NCBI GenBank assembly: GCA_945878745.1
Contig: CAMDVY010000015.1
Span: 1 to 16,530, forward strand
Reading direction: 5' to 3'
From: Klebsiella pneumoniae
Lineage (GTDB): Bacteria > Pseudomonadota > Gammaproteobacteria > Pseudomonadales > Azotimanducaceae
DNA length: 16,530 bases
Shown: positions 1 to 7,715 of the stretch, piece after piece
How the letters are laid out: every line of letters begins with the position of its first letter
Numbering within the stretch: the first letter of the stretch is position 1
Notes under the pieces: generated by a model
What the model was told of the DNA's origin: nothing
The model's input: the letters and a program-made list of their open reading frames with translations, nothing else
Database searches by the model: none
Program-made: the position numbers and the translations under genes

Positions 1-620
1 GACTTCTGCATTATTTCAGACAGTTTTTTCGGATCGAGGCCGTTTCGAACGCCAAGTGACAATGCTTCTGCGGTCCCCGCCATCAGCACGGCCAGCAACA
101 TGTTGTTGCATACCTTGGCAATCTGACCACTGCCCTGATCGCCAGCATGATAGATGTTGGCACCCATCGCTTCGAAGAGCGGACGACCGCGCGCCAGCCC
201 CGCGTCACTGCCACCCACAATAAACGTCAGCGTTCCGTTCTGTGCCCCCGCTGTCCCACCGGAAACCGGGGCATCGAGCATCGTGATGCCCCGTTCACCC
301 AGGGCGGTCGCGACACGTCGCGCCGTTGCCGGGTCAATCGTGCTGCAATCAATCACGAGTGTGTTCTTACCCAGAACTTCGGCAACCCCATCCTTGCCCA
401 GATACAAGCCTTCAACATGCCGACCGGCCGGCAACATGCTGATGAACACATCGACATCACGTGCTGCATCCTGAGCAGACCGGGCACCGGTTGCACCTGA
501 AACGCCAGCGATCAAAGCAGGCATGAGGTCGAACACCCTGACCTGGAACCCGGCTTTCGCCAGATTGCCGGCCATCGGTCCACCCATGTTTCCCAACCCA
601 ACAAACCCAACCGTCGTCAT
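1..620 (-). CDS. mmsB: 3-hydroxyisobutyrate dehydrogenase, 3' end cut by window edge
   Basis: Oxidises 3-hydroxyisobutyrate to methylmalonate semialdehyde with NAD+ in valine degradation; cytoplasmic. I translated it from ATG at 620-618; 206 codons are visible, and roughly 90 C-terminal residues should lie beyond position 1. The N-terminal Rossmann motif GFVGLGNMG is at residues 5-13, the substrate-binding DAPVSGG motif is near residue 120, and the helix with the conserved catalytic lysine (GSGQIAKVCNN, K169) is intact. These are the signatures of the beta-hydroxyacid dehydrogenase family. A good ribosome binding site (AAGGGGA) lies about 6 bases before the ATG. The gene follows the 3-hydroxyisobutyryl-CoA hydrolase after 33 bases, so it probably belongs to the same operon, and that neighbour makes hydroxyisobutyrate the likely substrate rather than tartronate semialdehyde or 6-phosphogluconate. 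Being cut, the C-terminal domain cannot be checked. Confidence 0.9.
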   Translation of the reverse strand, partial: MTTVGFVGLGNMGGPMAGNLAKAGFQVRVFDLMPALIAGVSGATGARSAQDAARDVDVFISMLPAGRHVEGLYLGKDGVAEVLGKNTLVIDCSTIDPATARRVATALGERGITMLDAPVSGGTAGAQNGTLTFIVGGSDAGLARGRPLFEAMGANIYHAGDQGSGQIAKVCNNMLLAVLMAGTAEALSLGVRNGLDPKKLSEIMQK

Positions 621-653
621 AGTCTTCCCCTTGTCTGTCTGATACCTGTCTAT

Positions 654-1763
654 TCAGCCGAGATCCGCTAACGGATTGCTCGACCAGGGTGCTTCGAAGT
701 GGCTTGCGACGTAGCTCGCAGGCATCTCGCGCACGGACGAATGCCGCCACCTGGGTGAATTGTCCTTGTCGATAAGGAGTGCTCGAACACCCTCTGCAAA
801 ATCCGGATTGGTTGCGCAGTGCGTAGCGATGATCATCTCCATCCGAAAGGCAGACGCAAGATCAAGCGTCCTGCTGCGACGGATCTGCTCGTGCACGACA
901 CCAATGGAAGCCGGGCAACCTGAACGCAGCGCTCCGAGACAGCGGTCGATCCATGTCGAGCGACCGGCCAGAGCCAGCAACTGGTCAACCGTATCGATGA
1001 GCGGATGGCTCACCGACAATGAGTGTGGAACTGCAGCCAGTTCACTGTTCGGCAGCGTTTTGCTCGCGAAGGATTTGATGTGTTGCGAGAGCGTCGCATC
1101 ATCTCTTGATCGATCACCGGAAAGCGCCAACGTCTTCATTCCGTCGCGAAGTGCGGCCAATGACGTGCTGTCTGCCACGGCAGTACCCACGGCGCAGGCC
1201 ATCGCGTCGGCCGCATTGCAGTGGCTTCCAGTCATCCCGGTGAACACCGCCAGATGCTCTGGCATGTTCTTGAGTAACCAGGTCGTGCCCGCATCCGGGA
1301 ACAGTCCGATCGTGATTTCCGGAATGGCGACTCTCGATTTTTCGGTGAGCACCCGATGCGACGCGGCGCTGAGAATACCCAACCCACCACCCATCACAAC
1401 GCCATGGCCAATCACGACCACCGGTTTGGGAAAGGTGTGCAGCGTGTAGTCGAGGCGATACTCACGCTCAAAAAATTCAAAGGGATATCGATCAACCACG
1501 GCACCAGCTTCATGGTTCCTGCGCATGGCATGATAGAGCGCCTGAATATCGCCACCGGCACAAAACGCTCGGTCACCGGCCCCGGTAATCAGCACGGCGG
1601 CGATTTCGTCCCGCTTGGCCCAGTTGTCTACCGCTGGCTGCAATAGATCAATCATCTCCAGGCTGAGTGAATTCAGCGTAGCCGGGACATTCAGTTCGGC
1701 ATGCGCCAGTCGTCGACCATTTGGCAGTACATATTCTTCAAAGAGGACACTGGTACTCGGCAT
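654..1763 (-). CDS. 3-hydroxyisobutyryl-CoA hydrolase (enoyl-CoA hydratase/isomerase superfamily)
   Basis: Hydrolyses 3-hydroxyisobutyryl-CoA to free 3-hydroxyisobutyrate and CoA, the valine-pathway step just before MmsB. The protein has 369 residues, longer than a hydratase (about 260), as expected for the HIBCH branch. The crotonase core shows the FCAGGD oxyanion-hole motif at residues 67-72 and a second glycine-rich loop GVVMGGGLGI at 121-130. The IPEITIGLFPDAG segment supplies E149 and D157, matching the catalytic Glu/Asp pair of HIBCH enzymes. The C-terminal NPDFAEGVRALLIDKD stretch is typical of this branch and absent from ordinary hydratases. The ATG at 1763 comes 4 bases after the stop of the upstream enoyl-CoA hydratase, so the two are probably translationally coupled. 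A plain enoyl-CoA hydratase is the alternative, but length, C-terminus and context argue against it. Confidence 0.92.
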   Translation of the reverse strand: MPSTSVLFEEYVLPNGRRLAHAELNVPATLNSLSLEMIDLLQPAVDNWAKRDEIAAVLITGAGDRAFCAGGDIQALYHAMRRNHEAGAVVDRYPFEFFEREYRLDYTLHTFPKPVVVIGHGVVMGGGLGILSAASHRVLTEKSRVAIPEITIGLFPDAGTTWLLKNMPEHLAVFTGMTGSHCNAADAMACAVGTAVADSTSLAALRDGMKTLALSGDRSRDDATLSQHIKSFASKTLPNSELAAVPHSLSVSHPLIDTVDQLLALAGRSTWIDRCLGALRSGCPASIGVVHEQIRRSRTLDLASAFRMEMIIATHCATNPDFAEGVRALLIDKDNSPRWRHSSVREMPASYVASHFEAPWSSNPLADLG

Positions 1764-1767
1764 GACG

Positions 1768-2559
1768 TTATCCGTTGATCCAGTTCGGGCTGCGCTTTTC
1801 CAGGAAAGCGTTGACGCCTTCCCGTTGATCCTGGGTATCGAACAAGCCTACAAAGGCGTCACGCTCATGGGTATACGAGGATTGGATATCACCTTGTCGT
1901 GCGCGCTGAATGAGATTCTTGCACGCAGAAACAGCGGGTGGCGCCTGTTTGCTGACCGCCTCGGCCAACGCCAGCGCACGCCCGAGTGCCTGTCCCTTGT
2001 CGACGACTTCCTCAACCAAACCAATGCGTTCTGCGGTGGGTGCATCAACCCGCTCACCACACAGGATCATGCGCTTGGCCCAACCCTCACCGACCATCCA
2101 GGACAGGTTCTGGGTCCCACCACCACAAGGCAACAAACCCACCGTCGCCTCCGGCAGCGCCATCTGAGCCTGCAATTCCGCGATCCGGATATCGCAGGCC
2201 AGTGCGCACTCAAGACCACCACCCATGGCATAACCATTGATGGCGGCGATGGACACGCCCCTGAATCCGGCAAGTGCTTCAAACGCGGCACCGAAGTGCT
2301 CCGCCATGTTGCGCGCAACGCCCTTGTCGCCATCCGCAAACAACTTGAGATCCGCGCCAGCGGAGAAAAACTTCTCCCCTTGACCTGTAATCACGATGGC
2401 GTACACCTGCTTGTCAGCATTGGCCTGCCGGACGAGGTCCTTCATGGCGCCAAGACTCTCAGGATCCCAGGTATTTGCCGGAGGATTGTTGATGGTGACC
2501 AGCAGCGTGTGGCCTCGCATCTCCACGCGCAATTTATCACTGGTTTGTTGAATCATCAT
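1768..2559 (-). CDS. enoyl-CoA hydratase, probably methacrylyl-CoA hydration in valine degradation
   Basis: A crotonase-fold protein of 263 residues, the normal length for a bacterial enoyl-CoA hydratase, which adds water across a 2-enoyl-CoA. The oxyanion-hole region is FFSAGADLK. Both catalytic glutamates are present: one in YAMGGGLECALACDIR and one in MALPEATVGLLP, aligning with the two glutamates of mitochondrial hydratase, so hydratase activity is expected rather than isomerase only. It is the first gene of the three-gene cluster; the enzymes encoded downstream use its expected product, 3-hydroxyisobutyryl-CoA, which makes methacrylyl-CoA the likely substrate. That substrate is inferred from context, not from the protein. 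The start has two tandem ATGs (2559 and 2556) with AGGAG 4 to 7 bases upstream; I take the first. Confidence 0.88.
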   Translation of the reverse strand: MMIQQTSDKLRVEMRGHTLLVTINNPPANTWDPESLGAMKDLVRQANADKQVYAIVITGQGEKFFSAGADLKLFADGDKGVARNMAEHFGAAFEALAGFRGVSIAAINGYAMGGGLECALACDIRIAELQAQMALPEATVGLLPCGGGTQNLSWMVGEGWAKRMILCGERVDAPTAERIGLVEEVVDKGQALGRALALAEAVSKQAPPAVSACKNLIQRARQGDIQSSYTHERDAFVGLFDTQDQREGVNAFLEKRSPNWING

Positions 2560-2583
2560 TAGGCTCCTTGTCTTGAGTCGTTC

Positions 2584-2601
2584 GCTGAGTACATCCTCAG
2601 C
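2584..2601 (-). repeat. small inverted repeat ahead of the valine cluster
   Basis: GCTGAG, a 6-base loop, then CTCAGC form a perfect 6-bp stem in the 57-base gap between ung and the enoyl-CoA hydratase gene. There is no U-tract on either side, so it is a poor intrinsic terminator; it could be an operator or chance. I found no convincing -35/-10 pair in this gap, so it is open whether the valine cluster has its own promoter or reads through from ung. Confidence 0.3.
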
Positions 2602-2616
2602 ATGAATATTGAGTGA

Positions 2617-3315
2617 TCAGGTTAACGCGAACCAGTCGATCGCCGGCTTGTTGTGTACTTGCAGCCAGGCATTTGCACGGGAAAAGTGGCGGCAGCCGAA
2701 AAAGCCGCGATACGCCGACAGCGGCGAAGGATGCGGGGCTTCCAGTACACAGTGACGCTGGCGATCCACCATGGCACCCTTCTTCTGCGCATAACTGCCC
2801 CAAAGCATGAACACCAGTCCATCACGGTCATTGGCCAGTGCAGAGACGACGCGATCCGTAAACTGTTCCCAGCCTCGACCTTGATGGGACGCAGCGCGAC
2901 CGTGTTCGACTGTCAGTACGGCATTCAGCAGTAACACCCCTTGTCGCGCCCAGGCTTCGAGACACCCCCGATCCTTCGGCATGGATTGATCGGCAGTACC
3001 CAGATCAGCGTCGATCTCCTGGAAAATGTTCAGCAGCGACGGTGGCAACGGAACACCCTCAGGAACGGAAAAACACAGCCCATGCGCCTGTCCTGCTCCG
3101 TGATAGGGATCCTGACCAATGATGACCACCCTCACCTGATCAAAGCGGCACAGGTTCAGGGCTGCAAAAATCTGGTTGCCTTTCGGGTAAACAGATTTTT
3201 GCGCCTGTTTTTGTGCCAACAGGAACGCGCGCAGGCTCTGCATATACGGCGCATCGAATTCATCACCCAGCACCTTCAGCCAGGAGGAATCGAGCTGCAC
3301 GTTTGCCGCAACCAT
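2617..3315 (-). CDS. ung: uracil-DNA glycosylase, family 1
   Basis: Removes uracil from DNA to start base-excision repair. The 232-residue length matches family-1 UNG. The water-activating motif GQDPYH is at residues 67-72 with catalytic D69. GVLLLNAVLTVE at about 126-137 contains the uracil-recognition asparagine (N131). The minor-groove intercalation loop HPSPLS is at 195-200 with catalytic H195. WGSYAQKKG is the other conserved strand. All active-site residues are in place, so the enzyme should work. The ATG at 3315 follows the lysS stop by 4 bases, implying that ung is the last gene of the prfB-lysS transcript. Ung is not usually part of this gene set in E. coli, so the linkage is a lineage feature. 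Confidence 0.97.
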   Translation of the reverse strand: MVAANVQLDSSWLKVLGDEFDAPYMQSLRAFLLAQKQAQKSVYPKGNQIFAALNLCRFDQVRVVIIGQDPYHGAGQAHGLCFSVPEGVPLPPSLLNIFQEIDADLGTADQSMPKDRGCLEAWARQGVLLLNAVLTVEHGRAASHQGRGWEQFTDRVVSALANDRDGLVFMLWGSYAQKKGAMVDRQRHCVLEAPHPSPLSAYRGFFGCRHFSRANAWLQVHNKPAIDWFALT

Positions 3316-3319
3316 GGTG

Positions 3320-4825
3320 TCAGAACGGACGCATCAAGGGGAACAGAATGACATCACGGATGCTTGCCGAACCGGTCAGTAGCATGGCCAGACGATCGAT
3401 GCCGATTCCTTCGCCAGCCGTAGGTGGCAACCCGAACTCCAGTGCATCGATATAGTCCTGATCAAAGTGCATCGCCTCGAGATCACCTGCATCCTTGGCC
3501 GCTGCCTGCTGTGCAAATCGATCCGCCTGATCAATTGGATCGTTCAGTTCCGAAAATCCATTCGCATACTCACGTCCGAGGATGAAGAGTTCGAATCGGT
3601 CTGTGACTGCTGGATTGACATCATTACGGCGTGCCAACGGCGAGATCTCGGCGGGATACTCCGTGATGAAGGTCGGCTGCATGAGTTTGTCTTCGACTCG
3701 CGCTTCGAACAGTTCGGACTGCAAGCGACCAAGGCCCCAGCCTGCGTCCACTTCGATGCCCATGCGACTCATGGTTGCCGCCAGCAAGGACGCATCCTGC
3801 GCAACTTCTGCTGCGACATTGGCGTGTTCCACGAGCGACTGCGCCATGGTCATACGAATGAATGGCCGACCGAAATCGAGCGCCTTGCCTTGAAACTCGA
3901 TGGTCGTCGTCCCGCACAATTCAGTGACAAGCCAGCGCAGCAGCTCTTCAGTCAGTGCAATCAGATCGTTGTAGTCGGCATAAGCCTGATAAAACTCGAG
4001 CATCGTGAACTCAGGATTGTGCCGGGTCGACAATCCTTCGTTACGAAAATTCCGGTTCATCTCGAACACACGCTCGAATCCGCCCACCACCAATCGCTTC
4101 AGGTACAACTCTGGCGCAATTCGCATGTACAACGGCATATCCAGCGCATTGTGATGCGTCGCAAAAGGTCGCGCGGTTGCTCCACCTGGGATCGGATGCA
4201 TCATCGGCGTTTCGACTTCCATGAAACCGCGGTTCGTGAAGAACTCCCGCAACATGCGCACCAACTCCGAACGCACGGCAAACACTCGCCGCGTTTCCTC
4301 ATTCATGATGAGGTCGAGATAACGCCTTCGATACCGGGTTTCCGTGTCAGTCAGACCATGAAATTTTTCTGGCAGGGGTCGAAGCGTCTTGTTCAGCAAT
4401 CTGATAGCGGTTGCCTCGACGGTCAACTCACCCTTGTTGGTCCGCATGAGCGTGCCACTGACACCAACGATGTCACCAATGTCCCACCATTCACGAAATT
4501 CGTCGTACGCAGCACCGAGACCATCTTGCGTGATGTAACACTGTATGCGCCCACTGACATCTTCGAGCGTGATGAAACTGGCCTTGCCCATGACCCGGCG
4601 CAACATCAAACGACCACAGACCCGTGTTGTCAGGCCCAATTCGGCGAGCGCAGCCTTGTCCTTCCCTTCAGCGAGTTGATGCAGTGCTGCAGCGCTCGCC
4701 TCGCGCCGGAAGTCATTCGGGTACACTTTGGCAGACAAAAGCCAGGCATCGCGCTTGGTGCGGCGCACTTCCTCAACGTCGTGATGTTCCTGCTGGTTGT
4801 CGTCGCTCACTTGTGGTCCTGCCAT
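3320..4825 (-). CDS. lysS: lysyl-tRNA synthetase, class II
   Basis: Charges tRNA-Lys with lysine using ATP. The 501-residue length equals that of typical bacterial LysRS. The N-terminal OB-fold anticodon-binding domain (about residues 60-150) contains GRLMLRRVMGKASFITLEDV. The class II catalytic domain has motif 1 around FTNRGFMEVETPMM, motif 2 FEMNRNFRNEGLSTRHNPEF with its conserved arginine, and motif 3 GLPPTAGEGIGIDRLAML near the C-terminus. The NDPIDQADRF stretch before motif 3 is also typical. The ATG at 4825 begins a single base after the prfB stop codon, so the pair is almost certainly cotranscribed and translationally coupled, as prfB-lysS is in E. coli. No deviation in catalytic motifs was seen. 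Confidence 0.98.
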   Translation of the reverse strand: MAGPQVSDDNQQEHHDVEEVRRTKRDAWLLSAKVYPNDFRREASAAALHQLAEGKDKAALAELGLTTRVCGRLMLRRVMGKASFITLEDVSGRIQCYITQDGLGAAYDEFREWWDIGDIVGVSGTLMRTNKGELTVEATAIRLLNKTLRPLPEKFHGLTDTETRYRRRYLDLIMNEETRRVFAVRSELVRMLREFFTNRGFMEVETPMMHPIPGGATARPFATHHNALDMPLYMRIAPELYLKRLVVGGFERVFEMNRNFRNEGLSTRHNPEFTMLEFYQAYADYNDLIALTEELLRWLVTELCGTTTIEFQGKALDFGRPFIRMTMAQSLVEHANVAAEVAQDASLLAATMSRMGIEVDAGWGLGRLQSELFEARVEDKLMQPTFITEYPAEISPLARRNDVNPAVTDRFELFILGREYANGFSELNDPIDQADRFAQQAAAKDAGDLEAMHFDQDYIDALEFGLPPTAGEGIGIDRLAMLLTGSASIRDVILFPLMRPF

Positions 4826-4826
4826 G

Positions 4827-5925
4827 TTAGAGGCCTGCTTTGAGACTGGCTTCGATCAGATCGTCAATATCACCATCCAGCACATTGCCGGGATCGCTGC
4901 GCTCGACATTGGTGCGCAGATCCTTGACCCGTGATTGATCAAGAACATAGGAACGAATCTGACTGCCCCAGCCGATATCCGCTTTCGAATCTTCCAGCGC
5001 CTGCTGTCCCGCCTTCTTTTCCAGCATCGCCAGTTCATAAAGCTTGGCGCGCAACTGCTTGATGGCCTTGTCCCTGTTCTGGTGCTGCGACCGTTCTGTC
5101 TGGCACTGTACCACGGTATTTGTAGGCAGATGGGTCAGCCGAATCGCCGAATCGGTCTTGTTGACGTGTTGACCGCCGGCACCACTGGCACGGTATGTAT
5201 CGACTCGCACATCACCCATGTTCAGGTCGATCTTGATGTCGTCATCAATCTCCGGCGACACAAAGACTGAGGCAAAGGACGTATGCCGCCGGTTACCGGA
5301 ATCAAACGGAGATTTGCGAACAAGTCGATGAACACCGGTTTCGGTGCGTAACCAGCCGTAGGCGTATTCACCTGTGAGATGCACACTTGCACCTTTGATA
5401 CCTGCAACATCGCCCGGCGACACTTCAGTGACTTCGGCGCCGAAACCACGTTTTTCCGCCCATTTGAGATACATGCGCAACAGCATTTCTGCCCAATCCT
5501 GGGCCTCCGTTCCACCACTGCCAGCCTGGATTTCCAAATAGGCTGAATGGTCGTCCATCTCGCCGGAGAACATTCGCCGAAACTCAAGATCCGCCAGCGA
5601 CTTCTCCACCGCATTCAGCTCTGCATCAACTTCGTCGATGGACGCAGCATCGCCCTCCTCGGCAGCAAGCTCGGAAAGCTCGGACAGATCGGTGAGAGTC
5701 TGGTGCAGTGTTTTCAGGACACTGACGATACGCTCGAGACCGGATCGCTCACGGCCGAGTGCCTGAGCGCGCTCCTGGTCGTTCCAGACTTCCGGATCAG
5801 CGAGTTCTCGTTCTACTTCTTCGAAACGTTCTTCTTTGCCAGCGTAGTCAAAGATACCCCCGAAGCGTGACATCGCGCTGTGACAGGTCCTTGAGGCGTT
5901 CACGAACAGAAGTAATTTCGGTCAT
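4827..5925 (-). CDS. prfB: peptide chain release factor 2, expressed by +1 programmed frameshift
   Basis: Recognises UGA and UAA stop codons and triggers peptide release. The true start is the ATG at 5925-5923: 25 codons (MTEITSVRER to RGYL) end at an in-frame TGA at 5850-5848. Slipping +1 at CTT-TGA-C joins them to the main frame at 5849 for 340 more residues. The total of 365 aa equals E. coli RF2. The longest single-frame ORF instead starts at 5903 with an 18-residue non-native N-terminus. Domain features are the anticodon-like SPF motif (RKSPFDSGNRRHTSF) and the catalytic GGQ motif (SGAGGQHVNKT), preceded by alanine where E. coli K-12 carries threonine. The frameshift gives autoregulation by RF2 level. 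It lies between recJ (32-base gap) and lysS (1-base gap), the E. coli order. No clear Shine-Dalgarno was seen before the ATG. Confidence 0.97.
5847..5862 (-). promoter_or_regulatory. RF2 programmed +1 frameshift site
   Basis: Read on the minus strand the site is CGG GGG TAT CTT TGA C. It has the slippery CUU codon, the in-frame UGA followed by C (a poor termination context), and a G-rich Shine-Dalgarno-like element (GGGGG) three bases upstream of CUU that stimulates slippage. This matches the E. coli prfB site except that the leading AGG is CGG. Scarce RF2 slows UGA decoding and favours the shift. Confidence 0.95.
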
Positions 5926-5957
5926 AGGGACATCAGGTGCGGGAAAGGCGCGAGAGT

Positions 5958-7715
5958 TTATGTGAGTGCGCGCAGATGCTCCACTACGAGCTGAATCGTC
6001 GGTGCATCACCAAAGTCGTTGCGCACCAGCCGAAAGGTCGCATGCACGGACGTGGATGCATCCGCGGACAGCGGTTCCTGACCAAATGCAATGGCATCGA
6101 TCAGGCGTCGCCGACCATTTTGGGTCCCCACCAAGGCGAGCGTCATCTTCAGGTGAGTGCCGCCCACCACACGCTGACTGACCAGTTCGAACTCGCCTTC
6201 GAAGAGCGGTTCGGGAAACCCCTGACCCCACGGGCCACCCTGCGCGATGGCTGACGCCGTTTCCATCGAAAACTCTTCGAGCGAGAGTGCGCCATCGGTG
6301 TACACGATCGCGTCCCGGGCCTCGTCGGGTAACCGCTCACGAACCTTTCGATCGAATATGGTCGCAAATCGTTTGAAATGAATGCGTTTGAGGGACAATC
6401 CGGCAGCCATTGCGTGTCCGCCAAACCGTGGCAATAAACCGGGATAGGCGGTGGCAATTTCGTCCAGCAGGTCACGAACGTGCAGCCCTGGAACTGATCG
6501 AGCCGAGCCTTTGAGTTCATCCGGCGCGGTCGCCCCGGCCTCGGCAAAGGCGATCACCGGACGATGCAGCCGCTCCTTGAGGCGTCCGGCAACGATGCCA
6601 ACCACGCCTTGATGCCAGGACGGATCGTACAGGCAGATACCATCACGCCGATCACCCATGAATTGCTGGTTCGCAAGAATCAACTCTGCGTCGGCCACCA
6701 TCACCTGTTCGAGCTCCCGCCGCGCGCGATTAAGTTGATCCAGCGCGATGGCAAGACTGCGCGCCTGCGCCAGGTTGTCAGACAACAAACACCGAATGCC
6801 GATGGTCATGTCATCCAGACGCCCGGCGGCATTCAGACGTGGACCGAGCGCAAAGCCAAGGTCTGACGCCGACAGGTGCAAGGGGTCACGCTTGGCTACC
6901 TGCAGCAGCGCATTGATGCCCGGACGTGTTCGCCCGGCGCGCATCCTCGCCAGACCCTGCTGCACCAGAATCCGGTTGTTGTGATCGAGCGGAACAACAT
7001 CGGCAATGGTGCCCAGCGCTACGAGGTCCAGATAGTCAGCCATGTTCGGGACAGGGATCGCCTGCGCCTGAAACCAGCCGGACTCGACCAGAGCGCTGCG
7101 CAATCGCGACAGAACATAAAAAATGACGCCAACCCCTGCAAGACAGCGACTGGCAAACGTTGCATGTGGCAGCACCGGGTTGACGATCGCCAAAGCCGCT
7201 GGCAGTTCAGCGCCTGGCAGATGATGATCCGTGATGATGACGTCGATTCCATGTGCACGGGCGCGCTCCACCCCCGCGACACTGGACACACCATTGTCGA
7301 CCGTAACGATAAGATCCGGCTTCGTGGAAGCCGCCAGATCGACGATTTCCGGTGACAGGCCATAACCGTAGGCAAATCGATTGGGAACGACGAAATCCAC
7401 CTGTTGGGCGCCAAATGCCCTGAGCGCAGATACGCCGAGGGCAACCGACGTTGCACCATCCGCGTCAAAGTCGCCGACAAAGAGAATCCGCTCCTGCTTG
7501 TTGACCGCGCGTTGCAGCCGCTCCACAGCGCGTTGCAGATCAGGCAGACCATCCGGTGGCAACAACAACCTCAGATCGAGATCGAGCTGACCTCTGGATT
7601 CAATCTGTCGAGCGCCATACACACGGGCCAATACCGACGGCAACCCGGTTAACTCGCTGGCGACCAGCCGACGAACGAATCGTGGAGCCTGGGAGGTCGA
7701 TGGCTCAGCCGTCAT
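5958..7715 (-). CDS. recJ: single-stranded-DNA-specific 5'-3' exonuclease RecJ
   Basis: Degrades single-stranded DNA 5' to 3' in recombination, mismatch and base-excision repair; cytoplasmic. It is a DHH-superfamily phosphoesterase of 585 residues from the ATG used here, close to E. coli RecJ (577). Metal-binding motifs in order, counted from a GTG one codon upstream: VGDFDADG (81-88), TVDNG (139-143), TDHH (163-166), NPVLP (180-184) and LVALGTIADVVPL (232-244), followed by GPRLNAAGRLDD. The C-terminal DHHA1-type region has GSARSVPGLHVRDLL and FGGHAMAAGLSL. The ATG at 7715 overlaps the hom stop by one base (TGATG), the classic coupled junction. The GTG at 7718 is possible but unnecessary. Its position between hom and prfB matches the xerD-dsbC-recJ-prfB-lysS arrangement. 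Confidence 0.97.
   Translation of the reverse strand: MTAEPSTSQAPRFVRRLVASELTGLPSVLARVYGARQIESRGQLDLDLRLLLPPDGLPDLQRAVERLQRAVNKQERILFVGDFDADGATSVALGVSALRAFGAQQVDFVVPNRFAYGYGLSPEIVDLAASTKPDLIVTVDNGVSSVAGVERARAHGIDVIITDHHLPGAELPAALAIVNPVLPHATFASRCLAGVGVIFYVLSRLRSALVESGWFQAQAIPVPNMADYLDLVALGTIADVVPLDHNNRILVQQGLARMRAGRTRPGINALLQVAKRDPLHLSASDLGFALGPRLNAAGRLDDMTIGIRCLLSDNLAQARSLAIALDQLNRARRELEQVMVADAELILANQQFMGDRRDGICLYDPSWHQGVVGIVAGRLKERLHRPVIAFAEAGATAPDELKGSARSVPGLHVRDLLDEIATAYPGLLPRFGGHAMAAGLSLKRIHFKRFATIFDRKVRERLPDEARDAIVYTDGALSLEEFSMETASAIAQGGPWGQGFPEPLFEGEFELVSQRVVGGTHLKMTLALVGTQNGRRRLIDAIAFGQEPLSADASTSVHATFRLVRNDFGDAPTIQLVVEHLRALT

Noticed and set aside
760..2562. Long plus-strand open frames (760-1449 and 1615-2562) opposite the valine cluster
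   Set aside because: Antisense to well-supported crotonase-family genes; the translations show no family motif.
3467..4843. 458-codon open frame on the plus strand opposite lysS
   Set aside because: It is exactly antisense to a certain LysRS gene, has no recognisable domain, and is explained by the codon bias of the true gene leaving few stops on the opposite strand.
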